Shown here in pieces: positions 7,564 through 15,295 of a DNA stretch of 36,729 bases (within the stretch, counting starts at the first letter, position 1; each line of letters starts with the position of its first letter). A program made the position numbers and the translations under genes. The stretch spans positions 1-36,729 of the IMG/VR virus record IMGVR_UViG_3300032315_001069. One strand, 5' to 3'. This stretch comes from a virus. The notes under the pieces are model-generated. The model was not told the origin of the DNA. It saw nothing but the letters and a program-made list of their open reading frames with translations, and searched no databases.

Positions 7564-8460
7564 ATGGCTACAATTAATAGCTCGTTAAACGACCGTCTCA
7601 TCGCCCAAGCGGCGCTTGAGAGTTTCACCTCGGATCTCGAACCGCTCTCGATTTTCACAACCTCGTATTCCAACGAAGTTGTGCGTCGTGGCGCGTCCGT
7701 CGAGGTTCCGCTCATCGCAAACCTCACCGCGACCACCTTCGCTGACTCATACGAGGCAGACGGCGGCACGATGAACAAGGTCACGATCAACGTGGACACC
7801 CACCGCATCGTCACCGTTTCGCTGTCCGACACCGAGTATTCCAAATCCTCGGCTGCGGAGATCACGAAGTTCGCCACCCAGCAGGGCAAAGCCCTCGCGC
7901 AGTCGGTGCTGACTTCCTTCTACAACCTCTTCGTGACCACGGCTGGCAGCGCCGCGCAGTTCAGCGCCACGCTCACCAACCTCTCGGCCTTCACGATCAC
8001 CAACGCCCGCGCCCTCCGCAAAGCGTTGAGCGACGAGAAAGCCCCGTTGACCGACCGCGCCCTCATCCTCAACACCACCCTCTACGACAGCCTCCTGTCC
8101 CAGAGCGGTCTGTTGGATGCCAGCGCCTTCGGTTCCCGTGACGTGATCTCGGAAGGCCGCGTGCCCCGCATCTTGGGCATGAACGCCTACGAGTCGCTCA
8201 TCTTGCCGACCAACAGCATCAGCCTGGCTGCCATGGCCGTTCACCCGAACGCCGCCGCCATCGCCGTCCGCGCTCTTGAGCCGCAGGCGCCCAGCGAGTA
8301 TCTCGCCGCGACCGTGGTCAACGATCCGCAGAGCGGCCTGACGCTCGGCTATCGCCGCCACTACAATCCGTCCAGTGGCAAGCACTACGTTTCGTTCGAG
8401 TGCGTCTTCGGATGCAGCCGCGCGATCACGGGTGCAGCGAAATTGGCTCTCGGAGCGTAG
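7564..8460 (+). CDS. Major capsid protein (probable HK97 fold)
   Basis: A 298-residue protein directly after the protease-scaffold gene, the usual place for the coat protein. It starts six bases after the protease stop and is followed by a strong terminator, as highly expressed coat genes often are. Sequence features fit an HK97-like coat: an N-terminal helix, a beta-rich body (VEVPLIANLTATTFADSYEA), a long helix ITKFATQQGKALAQSVLTSF, and the late GLTLGYRRHYNPSSGKHYVS. No delta domain precedes it, consistent with a separate scaffold. Confidence 0.82.
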   Translation: MATINSSLNDRLIAQAALESFTSDLEPLSIFTTSYSNEVVRRGASVEVPLIANLTATTFADSYEADGGTMNKVTINVDTHRIVTVSLSDTEYSKSSAAEITKFATQQGKALAQSVLTSFYNLFVTTAGSAAQFSATLTNLSAFTITNARALRKALSDEKAPLTDRALILNTTLYDSLLSQSGLLDASAFGSRDVISEGRVPRILGMNAYESLILPTNSISLAAMAVHPNAAAIAVRALEPQAPSEYLAATVVNDPQSGLTLGYRRHYNPSSGKHYVSFECVFGCSRAITGAAKLALGA

Positions 8461-8489
8461 TTCGTCTCCATCTCATACGCAAAACGGAG

Positions 8490-8519
8490 CCCCCGGCCAA
8501 CGCCGGGGGTTTTCGTTTG
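8490..8519 (+). terminator. Rho-independent terminator after the capsid gene
   Basis: CCCCCGGC (8490-8497), CAAC loop, GCCGGGGG (8502-8509), then TTTTCGTTTGT. An eight-pair GC stem with a T-rich tail, 29 nt after the capsid stop. Confidence 0.9.
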
Positions 8520-8524
8520 TCCGG

Positions 8525-8530
8525 TTGACA
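8525..8530 (+). promoter_or_regulatory. TTGACA element, 23 nt before ATG 8548
   Basis: It follows the terminator's T tract within a few bases and begins 23 nt before the glycosyltransferase start. Confidence 0.45.
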
Positions 8531-8547
8531 GCGGCGCACCCGCCGAG

Positions 8548-10338
8548 ATGGAGAAACAAAGCCCGCGCGAGCAGATCGCGCTTTGCGTCATTGTCGGCAA
8601 CGAACCCAAACGGCTTGACCGTTGCTTGACTCAATTTGCCCCTGCCGTCAGCGAGATGATCGTCGTTCACGCGCCCGGAGGCGAGGCAAAGAGCATCATG
8701 GTCGCCGAAGTGTGCAAGAAGCATGGCGCGACCTACGATGTCTGGAACAACCCGCAAGAGTTTGAAAGCTGGCCGCACGTTTCGGACTTCGGAGCCGCGC
8801 GCCAGAAGTCTTTCGACCTCGCCACCAAACCGTGGGCGCTCTGGGTGGATTCCGACGATACGCCAGGGCCGAACTTCGCGCCCGCCCTGCATGAACTATT
8901 GGAAAAGCACGGCGAGAACTTCGACGCCTTTGCCCTTTATCACAACGTGGCCGGGCGCGGCATAGCCCACAACATCCGCGAGCGCCTTGTGCGGCGCGAC
9001 AAGGGCAAGTGGGTCAATCGCATCCACGAGAATTTCCAACTCGACGCCGATGCCCGCATTGCCCGCTGCGACGAGCCGACCGTGGTGCATTTGCCTGACG
9101 ATGAACCCAAACAGGGCGGCAATCGCAATCTGACGATTCTGGAAAGCATACCCGAAGTCGAGCGCACCGTCTCCGAGATTTACCATCTGCATGGCGAATA
9201 CATGGGGCAGGGCCGCAAGCCAGAAGCGATGGAGTTAGCCAAGCAGGCGCTGGCCCATCCCGACCTTAAAAGCACCGAACGCTACGAATTGTGCCTTAAC
9301 ATCTGCGAACTGGCGCGGCCCGAAATCCTTGAAACGAACAGCGCCGAATACAAAGCCATGATGACGGCGCTCCATAGCGCCTACAAAACCCAGCCCAACC
9401 GCCGCGAAGCCTTGGCCCTGCTCGGCGCCATGCACCTCGACCTCGGCGACATGGTGAGCGCCGAAGCCTATATCCGCAGCATGATGGCCCTGCCGCGCCC
9501 CGTGGATAAGCCGTGGACGCACCGCGACGGACTTTATGGATGGGCAGGGGAAGCCTTGTGGACGCAATGGCTTCGCATGGCCGGGCAGCAAGACAAAGCC
9601 GACGAGATTGAACGCGCCCGCATCAAAGGCCACAAATACAGCATCAGCGTTTGCCACCCGACCCGCGCCCGCGCCCATCAAGCGGCCATGACGCGCAAAC
9701 GCTGGCTCGATGCCGCCGCCAACCCGGAGCGCATTGAATACATCTTTGGCTTTAGCGCCGATGACGAGGAATCGGTCGGCCTGCTCTCGCGCTTCCGCCA
9801 CGCGCTTTCGCCCGCCGGCAATCTTGAGCGTCCGGGCGGCACCGCCGTCCAGAACTACAACGCCGCGACCAACGCCGCCACCGGGCAGATCATCATCACC
9901 GCCCAGGATGATGTCTTCCCCGGGCTCCATTGGGATCTTGCCATCGAGCAAGCCCTGCGCTCCAAGGTGGACGCACGCCAGCCCGCCGTCCTGCAAATCA
10001 AAGACGGCTACCGCAACGACGATCTCATGGTCACGTTTTGCGTCACGCGCCCCACGTTCAAGCGTCTCGGCTACGGCGCGCAAAACATCCTCGCCCCGGA
10101 CTATCCCGGCATCTTCAGTGACACCGAGTTTTCCCTGCGCGCTGGCAAAAGCGGGCTCCTCGTGCCGTCCGAGATCGTCTTCAAGCACGAGCATCCCTTT
10201 TGGAATCCCGCCGTGCCGTCCGACGATACCTACGAGATGGAGAACTCGGACGAAGCCTACAAGCTCGGCGAGCAAATCTTCCGCCGCCGCAACCCGGATC
10301 TTGCGCCAAAGCCCGCTGACACCGCCCCCACCGCATGA
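8548..10338 (+). CDS. Two-domain glycosyltransferase in the head module
   Basis: A 596-residue protein with three parts. Residues about 8-200 resemble a family 2 glycosyltransferase: ALCVIVGNEPKRLDRCL at the start and the metal/sugar-nucleotide motif LWVDSDD with D101-D104. Residues about 210-350 are helical, TPR-like repeats. Residues about 365-570 form a second GT-A-like domain with ISVCHPTRARAHQAAM, then ATGQIIITAQDD (D454, D455) and FPGLHWD. It lies between capsid and connector genes, so capsid or tail glycosylation is the simplest guess; cell-surface modification is an alternative. No membrane segment is visible. Confidence 0.8.
   Translation: MEKQSPREQIALCVIVGNEPKRLDRCLTQFAPAVSEMIVVHAPGGEAKSIMVAEVCKKHGATYDVWNNPQEFESWPHVSDFGAARQKSFDLATKPWALWVDSDDTPGPNFAPALHELLEKHGENFDAFALYHNVAGRGIAHNIRERLVRRDKGKWVNRIHENFQLDADARIARCDEPTVVHLPDDEPKQGGNRNLTILESIPEVERTVSEIYHLHGEYMGQGRKPEAMELAKQALAHPDLKSTERYELCLNICELARPEILETNSAEYKAMMTALHSAYKTQPNRREALALLGAMHLDLGDMVSAEAYIRSMMALPRPVDKPWTHRDGLYGWAGEALWTQWLRMAGQQDKADEIERARIKGHKYSISVCHPTRARAHQAAMTRKRWLDAAANPERIEYIFGFSADDEESVGLLSRFRHALSPAGNLERPGGTAVQNYNAATNAATGQIIITAQDDVFPGLHWDLAIEQALRSKVDARQPAVLQIKDGYRNDDLMVTFCVTRPTFKRLGYGAQNILAPDYPGIFSDTEFSLRAGKSGLLVPSEIVFKHEHPFWNPAVPSDDTYEMENSDEAYKLGEQIFRRRNPDLAPKPADTAPTA
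10316..10321 (+). promoter_or_regulatory. CTGACA element, 19 nt before ATG 10335
   Basis: It lies in the last codons of the glycosyltransferase gene. A weaker variant of the TTGACA element at the same spacing. Confidence 0.3.
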
Positions 10339-10640
10339 GTCAGTTCGCGCAAGCCTACACCGCCGCCAGCACCGAGGCCGTCGGCACGATCCGCGACCAG
10401 ATCGAATACCGCGAGCGCACCTATCTCGCCGTGGTGGGCGAGGAAACCTATGGCAACTCCTTGGGCGAAGGCGGCTTTGAAGCGGCGAGGGGGCTCACGG
10501 CCACCGTGCTCAAAGCGGGCGCGCCAACCTTCCGCCTCGGCGGCATCGTGAAATTCCAAGACCGCCGCTACCGCATTACCGGAATAGACACCGATTTAGC
10601 AACGATTGACCTCACCCTGCAAAGCCCCGACAGCAAATGA
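10335..10640 (+). CDS. Head-tail joining protein (gpFII-like position)
   Basis: A 101-residue, beta-rich protein with FRLGGIVKFQDRRYRITGI and TIDLTLQSPDSK. Small beta-barrel proteins of this size and place, such as lambda gpFII (117 residues), connect the filled head to the tail. It overlaps the glycosyltransferase stop and the next start by four bases. Functional call is by position, size and beta character only. Confidence 0.6.
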   Translation: MSQFAQAYTAASTEAVGTIRDQIEYRERTYLAVVGEETYGNSLGEGGFEAARGLTATVLKAGAPTFRLGGIVKFQDRRYRITGIDTDLATIDLTLQSPDSK

Positions 10641-11125
10641 GCGCCCCCGCTTACAGCCTTGAAGAATCCTTAGAGCGCGCCGTGGATACGGTTCTCAGCG
10701 CCGACGCCAACCTCGCCGGGTGCCGCATCACTTCTGCCGACGAGTCCGACGAGGACAGCCTGCCCATGATCGCCATCCGAGCCGAGAAGCTCGACGAGGT
10801 TGTCCTCGGGATGCAGACCTGGAACACCCGCATTTCCATCACCCTGACCACAGCCGCCGACGAGACGCCCGACGAAGAGCGCAACGAGCGCCGTTTGCCC
10901 GACAGCGCCGACGATGACGAAGGCGCGGCCGGCTTCAAAGAGCTTTGGCACGACCTCTGGGGCATCGTGGACGGCCCGACCTTTGTCGCCGACCTCAACG
11001 CCACCGAACTAGTCAAAGTCTGGGGCATCGAGTTTGACCCTGTATCCTATGAAAACGAAACGCGCAGCTTCCGCCGCACCCTCAACCTCCGAGCCTGGTG
11101 CAACGAAGCCTACCCCGCAGCCTGA
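10637..11125 (+). CDS. Tail terminator or minor tail protein (gpU-like position)
   Basis: A 162-residue protein with alternating helices and strands: SLEESLERAVDTVL, SLPMIAIRAEKLDEVV, WNTRISITLTTAAD, then an acidic Asp/Glu-rich loop (about 73-95) and ELWHDLWGIV. In long-tailed phages the gene here usually encodes the tail terminator ring. No direct family match seen. Start ATG overlaps the previous stop. Confidence 0.55.
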   Translation: MSAPAYSLEESLERAVDTVLSADANLAGCRITSADESDEDSLPMIAIRAEKLDEVVLGMQTWNTRISITLTTAADETPDEERNERRLPDSADDDEGAAGFKELWHDLWGIVDGPTFVADLNATELVKVWGIEFDPVSYENETRSFRRTLNLRAWCNEAYPAA

Positions 11126-11267
11126 GCCGATTGACGGCGTGATCCACCTGGTTGGTTGGCCCGCGTGCCTCGCCGACAAGACGGCCGCCGCCCGTGTGAC
11201 CGATGCAGTTTTTGAGGGCTACGAGCAGAAAGCCGGGCAACGGACGGGCATCTACCGCGTCCGTTAG
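11049..11267 (+). CDS. Small protein overlapping the end of the 10637 gene
   Basis: A 72-residue protein starting at ATG 11049, 77 nt inside the upstream gene in another frame. The Pro/Ser/Thr-rich N-terminus (AAPSTSEPGATKPTPQ) sits in the overlap. The ordered part IDGVIHLVGWPACLADKTAA begins after it, so a shorter form from GTG 11140 is possible. The C-terminal part has normal coding character in the otherwise empty gap up to 11267. Function unknown. Confidence 0.5.
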   Translation: MKTKRAASAAPSTSEPGATKPTPQPEPIDGVIHLVGWPACLADKTAAARVTDAVFEGYEQKAGQRTGIYRVR

Positions 11268-11268
11268 G

Positions 11269-11274
11269 TTGACA
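11269..11274 (+). promoter_or_regulatory. TTGACA element, 22 nt before ATG 11291
   Basis: Spacing selects ATG 11291 (22 nt) over ATG 11282 (13 nt) as the start of the next gene. Confidence 0.45.
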
Positions 11275-11290
11275 ACGCGCCATGTTCATC

Positions 11291-11638
11291 ATGGCAGCGA
11301 CAATCGTTGGACTCACGAACATCACTTTTGGCGGCTCGGCGGAAACCGTCGCCGTTTTCACCTCTTTCTCGCAGACCTCGGACTCGGACAAAACCGTTGT
11401 CGTTGACGAGGACGGCGATCATGTGGCCGTTGCCTACCACGGCAAAAAGTCTGTCGCCTCGATGAGCGGCTTTCTGAAATCGACCGTTCCGACCATCGGC
11501 GCGTCGATCACCTTGGCCAACGCCACCGCCGGCCTCGCAGGCGTCACGGGCACATTCTTCGTTGATTCGGTTGCCATCAACCGCGCCCCGAACGATTTCC
11601 AGCAAGTCACCATCGGCGCCAGCAACCACGGCTTCTAA
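11291..11638 (+). CDS. Putative tail tube protein
   Basis: A 115-residue, almost all-beta protein beginning MAATIVGLTNITFGGSAE. Small beta-sandwich proteins here, between terminator and chaperone genes, usually form the tail tube; lambda gpV is larger because of an extra Ig domain. DKTVVVDEDGDHVAVAYHG and the C-terminal PNDFQQVTIGASNHGF fit strands of such a fold. ATG 11282 would add three residues, but TTGACA spacing favours 11291. Assignment is inferred from fold character and place. Confidence 0.55.
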   Translation: MAATIVGLTNITFGGSAETVAVFTSFSQTSDSDKTVVVDEDGDHVAVAYHGKKSVASMSGFLKSTVPTIGASITLANATAGLAGVTGTFFVDSVAINRAPNDFQQVTIGASNHGF

Positions 11639-11672
11639 GCCGCGCCGATAGGCGCAACCAGAGATCCAGATT

Positions 11673-12074
11673 ATGCAAGCAGCCTATTACGCTACAACCG
11701 ACACCAAGGTCGCCTCGTGCCTCTGCACGGTCGGCGTCCAACTTCGTCAGCAAGACCCCATCAGCCGCGTGGTGCAAAAAGGCCGCGAGGTTGTCCACTA
11801 CTGGTTCGACTGCGACGGCGCGGCCGGCGTTCCCACGGGCAAGATCGTCGAGGCCATCCTCGAGAGCCAGGAAGCCTGTGAGGCCTTGCGCGACCAACTG
11901 CCCGACCTCCCCGGCGCCCGCGCCGCGCTCTACAACCGCGAGATCCTCCTCGATGTGATTTTCAAAAAGACCCGCCGCCTCGTCATGGTCAACCTCCCGC
12001 AAGGCGGCGTCATGCTGGCCGATGAAAAACTTTCCGCCGAAACCAAGCGCCAAGTGGCGCAGTTGGTCATGTAG
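11673..12074 (+). CDS. Hypothetical tail-region protein
   Basis: A 133-residue protein: QLRQQDPISRVVQKGREVVHYWFDC, then helices (VEAILESQEACEALRDQLPD) and a C-terminal LVMVNLPQGGVMLADEKLS. Not recognised. It lies between the putative tail tube gene and a strong terminator. It is the one late gene with a gap over 30 bases (11639-11672) that lacks a TTGACA element. Confidence 0.55.
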   Translation: MQAAYYATTDTKVASCLCTVGVQLRQQDPISRVVQKGREVVHYWFDCDGAAGVPTGKIVEAILESQEACEALRDQLPDLPGARAALYNREILLDVIFKKTRRLVMVNLPQGGVMLADEKLSAETKRQVAQLVM

Positions 12075-12110
12075 CTTTGGGTAGTTTGTTTCGTTAGCTG
12101 TTCCATGTGG

Positions 12111-12144
12111 CAGGGCGGGGCTTCGGTCCCGCCCTGTTTCTTTT
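12111..12144 (+). terminator. Strong rho-independent terminator with UUCG loop
   Basis: CAGGGCGGG (12111-12119) pairs with CCCGCCCTG (12128-12136). A G-T and a C-G pair close the extra-stable UUCG tetraloop, giving an eleven-pair stem. TTTCTTTT follows. It lies 36 nt after the stop of the 11673 gene, inside the late region. Confidence 0.92.
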
Positions 12145-12148
12145 GACA
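12143..12148 (+). promoter_or_regulatory. TTGACA element, 22 nt before ATG 12165
   Basis: Overlaps the T tract of the terminator and begins 22 nt before the chaperone start. Confidence 0.45.
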
Positions 12149-12164
12149 GCGCCGCGGGGTCGAT

Positions 12165-12557
12165 ATGGATATCGACCCCGAGAAGAGAGAAGGGTTGCTG
12201 GAAGCCGCCGCGCTTTCGGGCAACGAAACCGTCAACGGCCTTAACCTACGCCCCGTCACCTCGGCCACCTGGAGCCTGCTGGCCCGCCTCGGTAATTCGT
12301 TCGTCACGGGCCAAAAAGACGATGACTACGCCTGGAGCGTCTACTCGTTTGTCTATCTGCACAGCAAACCGCTGGCCGACATCCGCCGCAAAGTTGCCAC
12401 CCTGGACGATCTGCGCGGCGACATTTACGAGTGGATGGACACCCGGCCGGTGGAAGACGTGTTCAAATTCGTGCCCTACATCACCCGCCAGATCGAGCAA
12501 GTCGCCGCCACCATCACGGCCATCGCGCCATCGGGAGACGCAAGCCCAAAAGCCTAA
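12165..12557 (+). CDS. Tail assembly chaperone, short form (gpG-like)
   Basis: A 130-residue helical protein ending at TAA 12555-12557. Chaperones of this kind coat the tape measure protein during tail assembly. It lies shortly before the tape measure gene. A -1 frameshift site CCCAAAA near its end leads into an open frame without its own obvious start, the conserved G/GT arrangement of long-tailed phages. Sequence identity to lambda gpG is not evident; the call rests on the frameshift organisation and position. Confidence 0.8.
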   Translation: MDIDPEKREGLLEAAALSGNETVNGLNLRPVTSATWSLLARLGNSFVTGQKDDDYAWSVYSFVYLHSKPLADIRRKVATLDDLRGDIYEWMDTRPVEDVFKFVPYITRQIEQVAATITAIAPSGDASPKA

Positions 12558-12778
12558 CGGCTCGCCCGGCGTGGCAGATTTGCCTCGCGGCGCGGGTCGC
12601 CAAATACGGCATCGGGATTGAGCAGGCCATGTGGGAACTCCCACTGGCCGTGCTTAACCAACTGCTGGTCTGGGACGATTTGCAGCTCGGCATCAAGCCG
12701 CGCTGGCTCACCTCGGCCAATTCCGTCGAGCGCGACATCAACCAGCTTTTGGCCGATGCGCTGACAGCCGCTGGTTAA
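12165..12778 (+). CDS. Tail assembly chaperone, -1 frameshift fusion (gpGT-like)
   Basis: Slippage by one base at CCCAAAA (12545-12551) moves ribosomes from the short frame into an extension beginning SLTARPAWQICLAARVAKYG and ending at the stop 12776-12778. The fusion would have about 204 residues. The extension has no plausible start of its own in the right place. In lambda the T extension recruits the tail tube protein and a small fraction of ribosomes shift. The shift here is inferred, but frame direction, heptamer and gene order all agree. Confidence 0.78.
12545..12551 (+). promoter_or_regulatory. -1 ribosomal frameshift heptamer CCCAAAA
   Basis: Read as C CCA AAA in the zero frame, matching the X XXY YYZ rule. 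It lies two codons before the zero-frame stop, and the -1 frame is open to 12778. Confidence 0.75.
12761..12766 (+). promoter_or_regulatory. CTGACA element, 20 nt before ATG 12781
   Basis: Within the end of the frameshift extension; weaker variant at the usual spacing. Confidence 0.3.
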
Positions 12779-12780
12779 GT

Positions 12781-13533
12781 ATGCCCGCCAAAGTCACGGC
12801 CGACCAGCGCGCCATGCAACGCTTTTCCCAAGCGGTGCAACAACTCGGCAAAATGAGCGGCCGTCACTTCGAGGCCGTCATCCGTCACGAGCTTGGGTCC
12901 ATACTCACCTCGGCCGTCCGAAACACCAAGAAAGCCACAGCCAAAAGCATCCGCGAAAACGCGCGCAAGCGCCCGGGCATGGTTTTGGACAACGACGACT
13001 ATCGCGGCCCGCAATCTTACAGCGGCAAACAATACACGGCGGCCCAGCAATCGAACCTTACCAAACGCGCGGCCGAGCGCAGGTCTCGCTCACCCTTGAT
13101 CTACTATTTGCCGGGCAGCAAGCAGCCCAAACGCTACCCCGATTGGGTTTGGCGGCAGATCCAAGAGAAGCGCGCGCGCCAACTCAACCAGCGCCTCGGC
13201 GCCCGCGGCCTGGCTGCAAAAATGTGGCTGCACATTTCCGACCAGTTGCGCCTCAACGTGCAAGCGCCGGGCTATGTCCGCGCGGCCAAGCACCACAAGC
13301 GCGGTGATTTGAGCGGCATGGTGCAAACCGTCGAATCCGGCAAAGGCGCCGCATACGGAATCGGCTTCGTCAATGGCCTGACCAAGACCAACCCGCACGC
13401 CCGCGCCGGATTGGCTTTTCGCAAAGCCCTCAACGCCCGCGCCAACTATTTTCAAAAGTCCGTGCAACTTGCCGCCAAAGGCGTCATCGCCAGTGTCTTC
13501 GACCGCTATCCCAACCTCGGCCGGTATTCTTGA
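12781..13533 (+). CDS. Minor tail or tail-completion protein
   Basis: A 250-residue, very basic protein (many Arg, Lys and Ala) lying between chaperone and tape measure. The N-terminal half has long helices (MQRFSQAVQQLGKMSGRHFE); the middle has LIYYLPGSKQPKRYPDWVW; the C-terminus repeats helices around GLAFRKALNARANYFQK. Some tail-completion proteins are similarly basic and about this size, but I see no definite family match. It ends in TTGACA (stop 13531-13533) before the tape measure. Confidence 0.5.
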   Translation: MPAKVTADQRAMQRFSQAVQQLGKMSGRHFEAVIRHELGSILTSAVRNTKKATAKSIRENARKRPGMVLDNDDYRGPQSYSGKQYTAAQQSNLTKRAAERRSRSPLIYYLPGSKQPKRYPDWVWRQIQEKRARQLNQRLGARGLAAKMWLHISDQLRLNVQAPGYVRAAKHHKRGDLSGMVQTVESGKGAAYGIGFVNGLTKTNPHARAGLAFRKALNARANYFQKSVQLAAKGVIASVFDRYPNLGRYS

Positions 13534-13535
13534 CA
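13530..13535 (+). promoter_or_regulatory. TTGACA element, 19 nt before GTG 13549
   Basis: Contains the upstream stop codon TGA and begins 19 nt before the GTG start of the tape measure gene. Confidence 0.4.
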
Positions 13536-13548
13536 CCCTCTTTTAGCC

Positions 13549-15294
13549 GTGGATTCCTCCATTCGGTTCAACGTCTCGGCTGATACCGCGCAATTCCAGA
13601 GCGGAATGCGCCAGGTCGATGCTGCCGCCAAATCCACCGCAGCAGGCATCAAACAAGCTTTCTCTGGGATCGGCGGTCTGCTCGCTGGCGGCGCCGTCGT
13701 GGGGGGGATGACCGGACTTCTTAAAAAAATGGATGACATCTCCGACGGCGCGCGGCGCATCGGGATCAGCGCCGAGGAATTTCAGAAAGTAGGCAACGCC
13801 GCCGAATTGGTGGGCACCAGCGTGGAAGTCGTCAACAAAGCCATGATCCGCGCGGGAGTGGCGGCCAACAAGGCCGCCCGCGAAGGCGGCGACATGGCCG
13901 AAGCCTTTGCCCGGGCCAGCCTCGATCCTGCAAAATTTGCCGCCGCAGGACTGGAAGAGCGCATCAAAATGGTGGCCGAGGCACAGCGCGCGGCCAATGG
14001 CGATGCCAGGCAAATGTCCGAGCTGTTCGAGGCCATCGGAGTCAAAGCGGCAGGCATTGATTTTTCAGCCTTGGCCGAAGAAATGGGCAACGTCAACGCG
14101 GCGTCCAGCGACACCGTTGAGGCTTTGGCCCGGGCCAACGACGAATTGGATAAAGCCAAACAAAGCGCCACCATCTTTGGCGCAACTTTGCTCAAGGGTT
14201 TTTCAGATTTGTCGGAGCGGTTGGGCAGCATTCTTGCTCAAGGCGACGGCCTCTACAAACTGATCAATGCCATTGCCCATCTTACCAGGGGCAATTTCAT
14301 GCCATTGGCTGAAGTCATGGCCACCTCGCGCACTATTAAGGAGATGGAAGAGATCGAGCTCCGTGCCCAGGCCATTGCCCAACTCACCCGCGAAGGCTTG
14401 CTCGGCGGCAACGAAGCCGAAGCCGCCCGCCTCATCGCCGAGCGCATGGAGGAAATCCAAAACAAGCTCAAGGGCAACAAGAACATCACCGCAGGGATCA
14501 ACGACGATCTGGACACCGCCAACAACCTGGAGAAAGAAAAAACCTCCCAGCTTGAGCGACAGCAGCGCCTCCTTGAGCAACAAGAAGCCAAGCGCAAAGA
14601 GTCCATCAAAGACGCGCAGTTCGAAGTCGAGCTAATCGAGGCCAAACTCCGTGGCGACAAAGCCCGCGTCGCCGCCCTCGAAGAGCAGCGCGACTTCGAG
14701 CGCGCCTTGGATCAGACCGGCAACTTCGAAACCGCCGCCAACCTGGCAGCCGCCAAAGCCGCCGAACGCGCGGCCCAAGGCGCCGAATCTTCTGCCGCAT
14801 CGGGCGGAGGTGGCCGCATGGCCCCGCCCGCACCGAAAACCGCCAAAGACTACGAAACCGAAATGCGCGCCGCCGCCGCCGCCGCTCGCCACAACGCCCT
14901 GGCCAGCAGCTTGCAAGAACGCGGCTTTTACCAAGCCGCCGGGCAGGCGATGGAGCGCGCCGACAGGGCCGCGCAAGACGTGCGCAATAGGGCCGACATT
15001 TCCAAATTCCTCAGGGACCAATACGGCGCCGGCACGATGGGCGAAGCTTACGAAAAGTATCGCCGCCAGACCGGCATGGACCGCGACAGCCGCGAAGAAT
15101 TTGAAAAGCGCACCAGAGAAAAGGCGCTCACCGACAGCGAGCGGCGGGCAAAAGACGAAGAACGCCGCAGCGGCGAGCAGTCCGCGATCCGAGGCGGCGG
15201 AGCCCAAGACCCAATGGCAGGAGTCACCGCAACGCTGGACACCATCGTCCGCCTTATGACCGAGCGCCTGCCGATCCGCGTTCTTGCGGCTTAA
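13549..15294 (+). CDS. Tape measure protein
   Basis: A 581-residue protein that sets tail length. The N-terminus (IRFNVSADTAQFQSGMRQVD) is the usual tape measure start, with VDAAAKSTAAG and a Gly-rich hydrophobic stretch GIGGLLAGGAVVGGMTGLL at about 39-57. Long alanine-rich helices follow, with a charged coiled coil at about 320-400 (LERQQRLLEQQEAKRKE). At roughly 0.15 nm per residue the tail would be near 87 nm; this is a general rule, not measured here. Starts at GTG. Confidence 0.85.
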   Translation: MDSSIRFNVSADTAQFQSGMRQVDAAAKSTAAGIKQAFSGIGGLLAGGAVVGGMTGLLKKMDDISDGARRIGISAEEFQKVGNAAELVGTSVEVVNKAMIRAGVAANKAAREGGDMAEAFARASLDPAKFAAAGLEERIKMVAEAQRAANGDARQMSELFEAIGVKAAGIDFSALAEEMGNVNAASSDTVEALARANDELDKAKQSATIFGATLLKGFSDLSERLGSILAQGDGLYKLINAIAHLTRGNFMPLAEVMATSRTIKEMEEIELRAQAIAQLTREGLLGGNEAEAARLIAERMEEIQNKLKGNKNITAGINDDLDTANNLEKEKTSQLERQQRLLEQQEAKRKESIKDAQFEVELIEAKLRGDKARVAALEEQRDFERALDQTGNFETAANLAAAKAAERAAQGAESSAASGGGGRMAPPAPKTAKDYETEMRAAAAAARHNALASSLQERGFYQAAGQAMERADRAAQDVRNRADISKFLRDQYGAGTMGEAYEKYRRQTGMDRDSREEFEKRTREKALTDSERRAKDEERRSGEQSAIRGGGAQDPMAGVTATLDTIVRLMTERLPIRVLAA

Positions 15295-15295
15295 T

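Noticed and set aside
11282-11290. ATG 11282 as start of the tail tube-like gene
   Set aside because: ATG 11291 lies 22 nt after TTGACA, like other genes; 11282 would be only 13 nt away. It remains possible.
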